Positions 50,101 to 56,100 of a DNA stretch of 64,000 bases are shown here, piece after piece. This stretch comes from Lumbricus terrestris (Eukaryota > Annelida > Clitellata > Crassiclitellata > Lumbricidae), in the NCBI GenBank assembly GCA_949752735.1, contig OX457047.1:15673922-15737921 (forward strand), given 5' to 3'. Made by a program: the position numbers and the translations under genes. The notes beneath the pieces were generated by a model. The model did no database searches. It had not been told where the DNA came from and saw nothing but the letters and a program-made list of their open reading frames with translations. Position 1 is the stretch's first letter, and every line of letters begins with the position of its first letter.

Positions 50101-53100
50101 AAACTAGAGCCAATTAAGCAATTTCACTGTCATATTCGTGTTCAGCACATAAAAATTGATAAGAACTGACTAATTTCATTTCTGTAACATGACTTTTGTA
50201 AAAATTTGTTGTCCAGTGTAATTGGCAATACGTTATATTGTCTGGACGTAATTTTGTTTTAAATATTTATAAGCCATATGGATGGAACGACGTCCAATTG
50301 GCCGATTGCTAATCTCCGAATGCAGCCAAAAACTATCGTACGACTGAGAGTTAGAGTTAGCCAAACAGGAAATGTTGTATATATATATACATATATCTGT
50401 ACGTATATATATATATAATTATACTATATATTATATATATGTGCACAGAGGCATAAAAAATAAGATAAGATCTCAGTTCTTGATGAAGTCATTCAAACGA
50501 TGATGAAACCAACAATTTACACAGCGTCATCGTTATGCAGCATGCCATTTCAAAGCTGCTTTTAAAAAAATCAGCTTTTCCTTGTCCTGTCAGCTTCATT
50601 TAGTTTGCCTATCTGTCTGTCTTTCTGTCTGTCTGGTTGCCTGTGTGTGTTTTGCATTCCATCCTGCTGTCACCATTTTTGCTGTTACAACTCAATTCTT
50701 TCTATGTTTGTTTTTACATCTACTCAACCACACTGCTCATTTATTGGGAGGATTTATATAGCGCCAATTCGAGACCACCTACTCAGAAGTGCTCCTTTAC
50801 TCTTCATTCTGTCTGCCTTTTGCATCTTCTCAACTGCCGGACGTTCCATTATCTTTCAGATAATTTTTATACCCAGAATAATTGTCTGAATATTCCATTA
50901 AACGTTCACAGGGCACAATATCATGACAAATGCTGAATTTGATAAAAATGTCAAGGGTAATGTTAGGATTTCCAGGATAAGACTAATGTACTTTTTAACA
51001 ATTAGAAAACTGGGAAGATGGAACAGTTACATATTCCTCGCATTTCTTCAACATGGTAAGACTTCAACGCTTCTCTGTTGAAGTGGAAACTGCTGCGAAA
51101 CAAAATGATGATCACATCAAACTATACTCTGCACTTAACTACTCATGCTCTATTAAGGTCCTCTACAATGACCAAATACATGCACACATGTATACATGCA
51201 TCCATACATAGTACATACATTACATAGTACACACACATATTTGTGTGTGCATGTACAAAATTATGTATATGCCATTGACTGTGTATATTATGTGTATGCA
51301 GTGTATATAATATACTATATATGTGACCTGTCTGACCAAAAACAGGCTCAAGTCGAATTTCAATTTGAGTATCATGCAACATTTAAAATAATAAAGTCCC
51401 TTCTTTAATTACAATGACACAAATCTTATTGTTCTACCATGTTCCTGTCCAAAGTTATGAGTAAAAATATGGTTCAACCGTTCGAACTACAATTCTGAAA
51501 AAAATGCATTTAAAGTTTTCTTTATACTTTGGAAAGCAAAATTCCTTAGCAACCATGTTCAGGATTGAATGAAATTCGCAGCAAATAAATTGGGCTAAAA
51601 TCACTACATAATAGGCTAGAAGGAAGTGTGAATTTTTCATTAATGCTCTATTTGCCATGCTATAGCCTCACGCCGAATATAATGGTTATTAATGGTGGAA
51701 AAGTGGCAAATTTCACTAAAAGTTATCGAATTATTTAAACAACAGCCACTTCAAAATCATCTAAAATATCGCTAAAAAAATAAGATTTTTTCCACAAATT
51801 GTTGTTTTAATATCTTAAAAACATATTTATTTATCATTTTCTGTCAAAAACCAAAAATTGAACAAATTGAGTTTTATCACATTTATATCAGAAGCGTGGC
51901 TTGTGACATACACCTGGATTTGGTCAGATGGGTCACATAAATAATTATACATATATTCAATGCATATGTATATATATTCTTATCTCATGTAATGTGTATA
52001 TATACTCTTAGCTTGTTATTTGTGACAGCAGAATCAAAAAGCATTCAAGTCATAGATGTAAAAAACGATGAAAATAAAATAAAAAACGGTAAAAAACGTC
52101 GTTTTTTTCGAAATAATAAAAAACGGGAAAAAAACGATAAAAAACGAAAACGGAAAATAATTTGTCTTTGTTACATCTGAAATTTCATTTTCAGCTTACA
52201 AACCTTGCTTATGCAATTTTATCAAGAAACTGCAAATAACACAACTTTATTATTAGGCCAAAATAATTGGTAAAAGTACCATTAATCTACCACAGTTATT
52301 TTTTTCTTATAATTTCGGTTTAATAAGAAATTCGGACAAATTAAAGGTATTGAAATCTTTTCAAATTTAAATTGTAGACATAAGTCTACATTATAAGATC
52401 GACATAACACAATTAAAATCTAACCAGAAGCAAAAACCACAGAAGTTTATTAAATTATATATTGTATATTTGTGCTTAAAATTGTTACTTATAAATATTA
52501 ATTATAGACCCAAGAATTTTATATCAAAATAACTCTTACAAGTTTCATTTCTTGTAGGGATCTACTATATGTATTTGAAGCATTTCTCAAAATAATGACT
52601 TAAACAATTACATAAAGACCTTATAGTTAGCTGCATCCTTGAGAGTACGGTGAAAACGTATGGAATATCAGAAAAAATTAAATTAAGGAAAATAATATTA
52701 GACAGAAAATAATTAAATAAAGTTACATAAAAATCGAAAAAAACGATAAAAAACGATGGGAAAAATAAAAAACGAAAAAAACGACGTTTTTTGGGAGAGA
52801 ATAAAAAACGAAAAAAACGTTTTTTACAACTATGATTCAAGTCATATTTTTTACCAGACCGCATGTGTTATGTTCAGAACACCACCAGCCACATTTCCTT
52901 TTGGCTGCAGTGTTCTCTCTGGCCAGCGCAACATGGTCAGTCACCAGTGATACGCGGCCGTGACAGAAACCGAATTAGAGGCTGGTGCAGTGTTCGTGCA
53001 ATGCCGCACTGGCAAAATCAGTGACACGTGTAACTGCAGAACATCAGACAGTGCACAAGTGCAGCGTATACGACTTCATCATCCTCGCACCGTGCGTTAC

Positions 53101-56100
53101 CCGAGGACAGCAAGTGCATTAGCGCAACTTCGTTAGGATGTGCGCTGAAGAAATTTCTGACACGAATTTCTGAATTCAATTTGGCCGGCACAATGCTTGG
53201 AAATTACAACGGACTGCGTCATATGTTATGCAGCAAATCTCTTGTCGCATGGGTCTACACCCCTGCTCTAAACAAAAAAGTTACATATGATCAAAAACAG
53301 GGGATTCCAATAAGCCATTCATAGAACTGTTGCATTCCTGTTGCTTTTATCTCAGAGCCCTCAGTTTGCAGCATGATTGATGCAGATGTACACCAATGTA
53401 CACGGCTGTACAATGTATATCTATGCACACAACTAAGTGTATGGCATGTACACATTTACAAAGATATACACTCATGCAGTTGTACACATATGAACCAAGA
53501 AGGAGCAATTTTGCCATTTTTTTAATAAATAGGCCCACGTTAAGAGTCTAAGACCACTCTTTCCTGTGTGGTCAACAATGCTGAGTATCAAGAATACAGT
53601 TGGTCACACACACCTAAAACATGTTGCTTCCTGAAGATATATCAGAGACAGAGCTGGTGACCTAGTTAAGAGCAGATGAAGACCAATCATTTCTGAACAT
53701 CTCTAAAATGAACTGTAAACAGATGGAGATAAAAAAGACAATAGAATATTCATGGCAGCAAAATACACATCTCTGGAGAAGATAAATGAGGCAATTAGAA
53801 GCCCATTAAGTACTTACAGTGTTCACTGATTTTCACAGACCAGGAGTTTTTCCATTAATCACACTTGTAAGAGCATTGTCCAATAGCAGAAAAGGTAGGC
53901 ACAGCCAGAAAAAGTTCAAACAAAGGCCATAAGAGGTGAAAGTGTTCAAGAAGCATTCTTTGGCCAGGACAGCACCAGCATAAGCTCATTGTTTGCTGCT
54001 TCCTCCCTCCTCCCTTTGTGTCCTCCTGCTAGGCTCAGCAGGCAACAGCTCAGCAAGACTATTCATCACTACACTTTGTAACAATGATTCTGAATAATGC
54101 TGCACACAGCATAGGATGTCAGTGGATGATATATAAAATCTTATAATACAACCGATTATTTTCACTGTTGTATGGTTATCTACTGAATACTTATCCAAAC
54201 TGACCATCATCCTAATAACACCAACCAACATCCTAAAATAAAATGTAATCCACATTATTGACAGCTGCTACCAACGTGCCACTGGCATTGATGCTAAAGG
54301 TAAGTAAAATACCAAAATAAAAGGTGAAATTTTAAAATCAGGGTAAATAAAATCCAAGACACTTTTCTTACATGTAATGCTTTGACAAAGAACTTGCACT
54401 AAAAGTGACAGGGGGAGGGGAGGGAAACCAATTACTGCATGTCATGAAATGGTTAAAACACAATCACAATACTTCATGTTTATCTTCTTTTCCTTCTGGC
54501 GTGAATTAATCTCTAGATGGGGACTGGGGAGGGGAGGGGTCAGTGACTCGCATTCTTTGTCTCCTTATCATCGTTCTATGACCATTGTCTTCCGGTTTCA
54601 GTTTAAGAAGTCTGTGGATCATGTCTATCCATCTCTTCTTCTACCATCCCCGACTGCGTTGTCCCTGCACCTCTGCCTTCATTAGTCTTTTGATGTTGGA
54701 ATCCTCCGCTCACTCCATGTGACCATACCCCCTCAGTCTGACTTCTCATATACCTTGTCAGATATACAAGCCACTCCTACTTTCTTTCATATGTTCTACA
54801 GTTCCACAGGAACATTGCAGACAATCGTGCATCCAGTCCCACCTTACTCGGCACCAGGTGTTTTCCATAGAAATTCTAGAGTCCGCCAGGGCTCTCTCTC
54901 TTTTCCTTAATGTTTTCTTAGCTTTATTTACACCTATGGTCACCCCTTTCTGCAGCTTCATATCATTATTGCGGTCAAATTCTCCATGTATATACTCTGG
55001 ATCCAGGTATCCGTAATCCCATTACTTATCGATCACAATACTCGCTTCCTTACTCCACAATCTGCTGACGCCCACGGCATCCGGCTTTTCTTATGATGTT
55101 TGCTTTACAGCGTAGAACGATGTGTCTTTGTCTTTCATCAACATCATCTTTTGGTTCAACTGCTTCGTCACGGTTTCTTGAGCCAACGCATCTCGTAACT
55201 CTTTTGACCATTGCTTTCTTTAGATTGATGATGATCTTATCCGATTTTTCTTCCAACAGATATTGCTATAGTGGCTGCAGGAACATTCCTGCACATAAAT
55301 TGTCTGGTAATTAAGGACAGAAAGTATTGCCAGTAGTCAGACAGTTATTTGGTGGTTAGTAATAAATCATGCAATATGAGCTCATTGTAGGCCACAACAT
55401 TGGGAAAGGAATGTAATGGCAATGTGGTATGTAATGGCAATGTGGAATGTAATGGCAATGTGGCAATGTTTCACAAACATCCAGGGTTTTAATTATACAA
55501 CTGAACGCTCTGGCTTAGATTCTAAGTCATATCATATAACACATAAGGAAAAGCTTTCCGAGGAGTTATTGATTCAATTGCTAATCAAGGTAATTTTGCA
55601 CCTGTGCAGAAGTCAAAACAGGCATTCATGATGATACAATCAGCAGAAAGATTATCAAATCAACAATTGAGTAAAGTATCTTTTATCGCCCTGTCCAGAA
55701 GTGGGTAACTACCTAATAAATCTATAAGATTCTAATCAATTACCTAACCAATTAGGCAATTAGCCAATTCCATTCAATGAGCTAAAAGATTTCGCTGATT
55801 CTAATTTTAATTAATTAGCAAATTAATATCAGTAGCTAATTCTAATCTAATTCTAATTAATTAACAAATTTCGGAAGCTATTGGCAATATAAGCCACCAT
55901 GCCCATCTGCCCTGCAAATCTTAGGCTGAAACCAGAAACACATATGAGCAGTGATGATTACAGAAAGCCACATAGATCTTCAAGTTTCACTGACTAACAA
56001 ATAGCTGTCCAATTTGCACACACCCATTGGGAATCAAACCCGGACCCAGAGGAAAAAGACCAGCACTCAGTCTTCACAGAGTCCATTTCACTGATTGACA

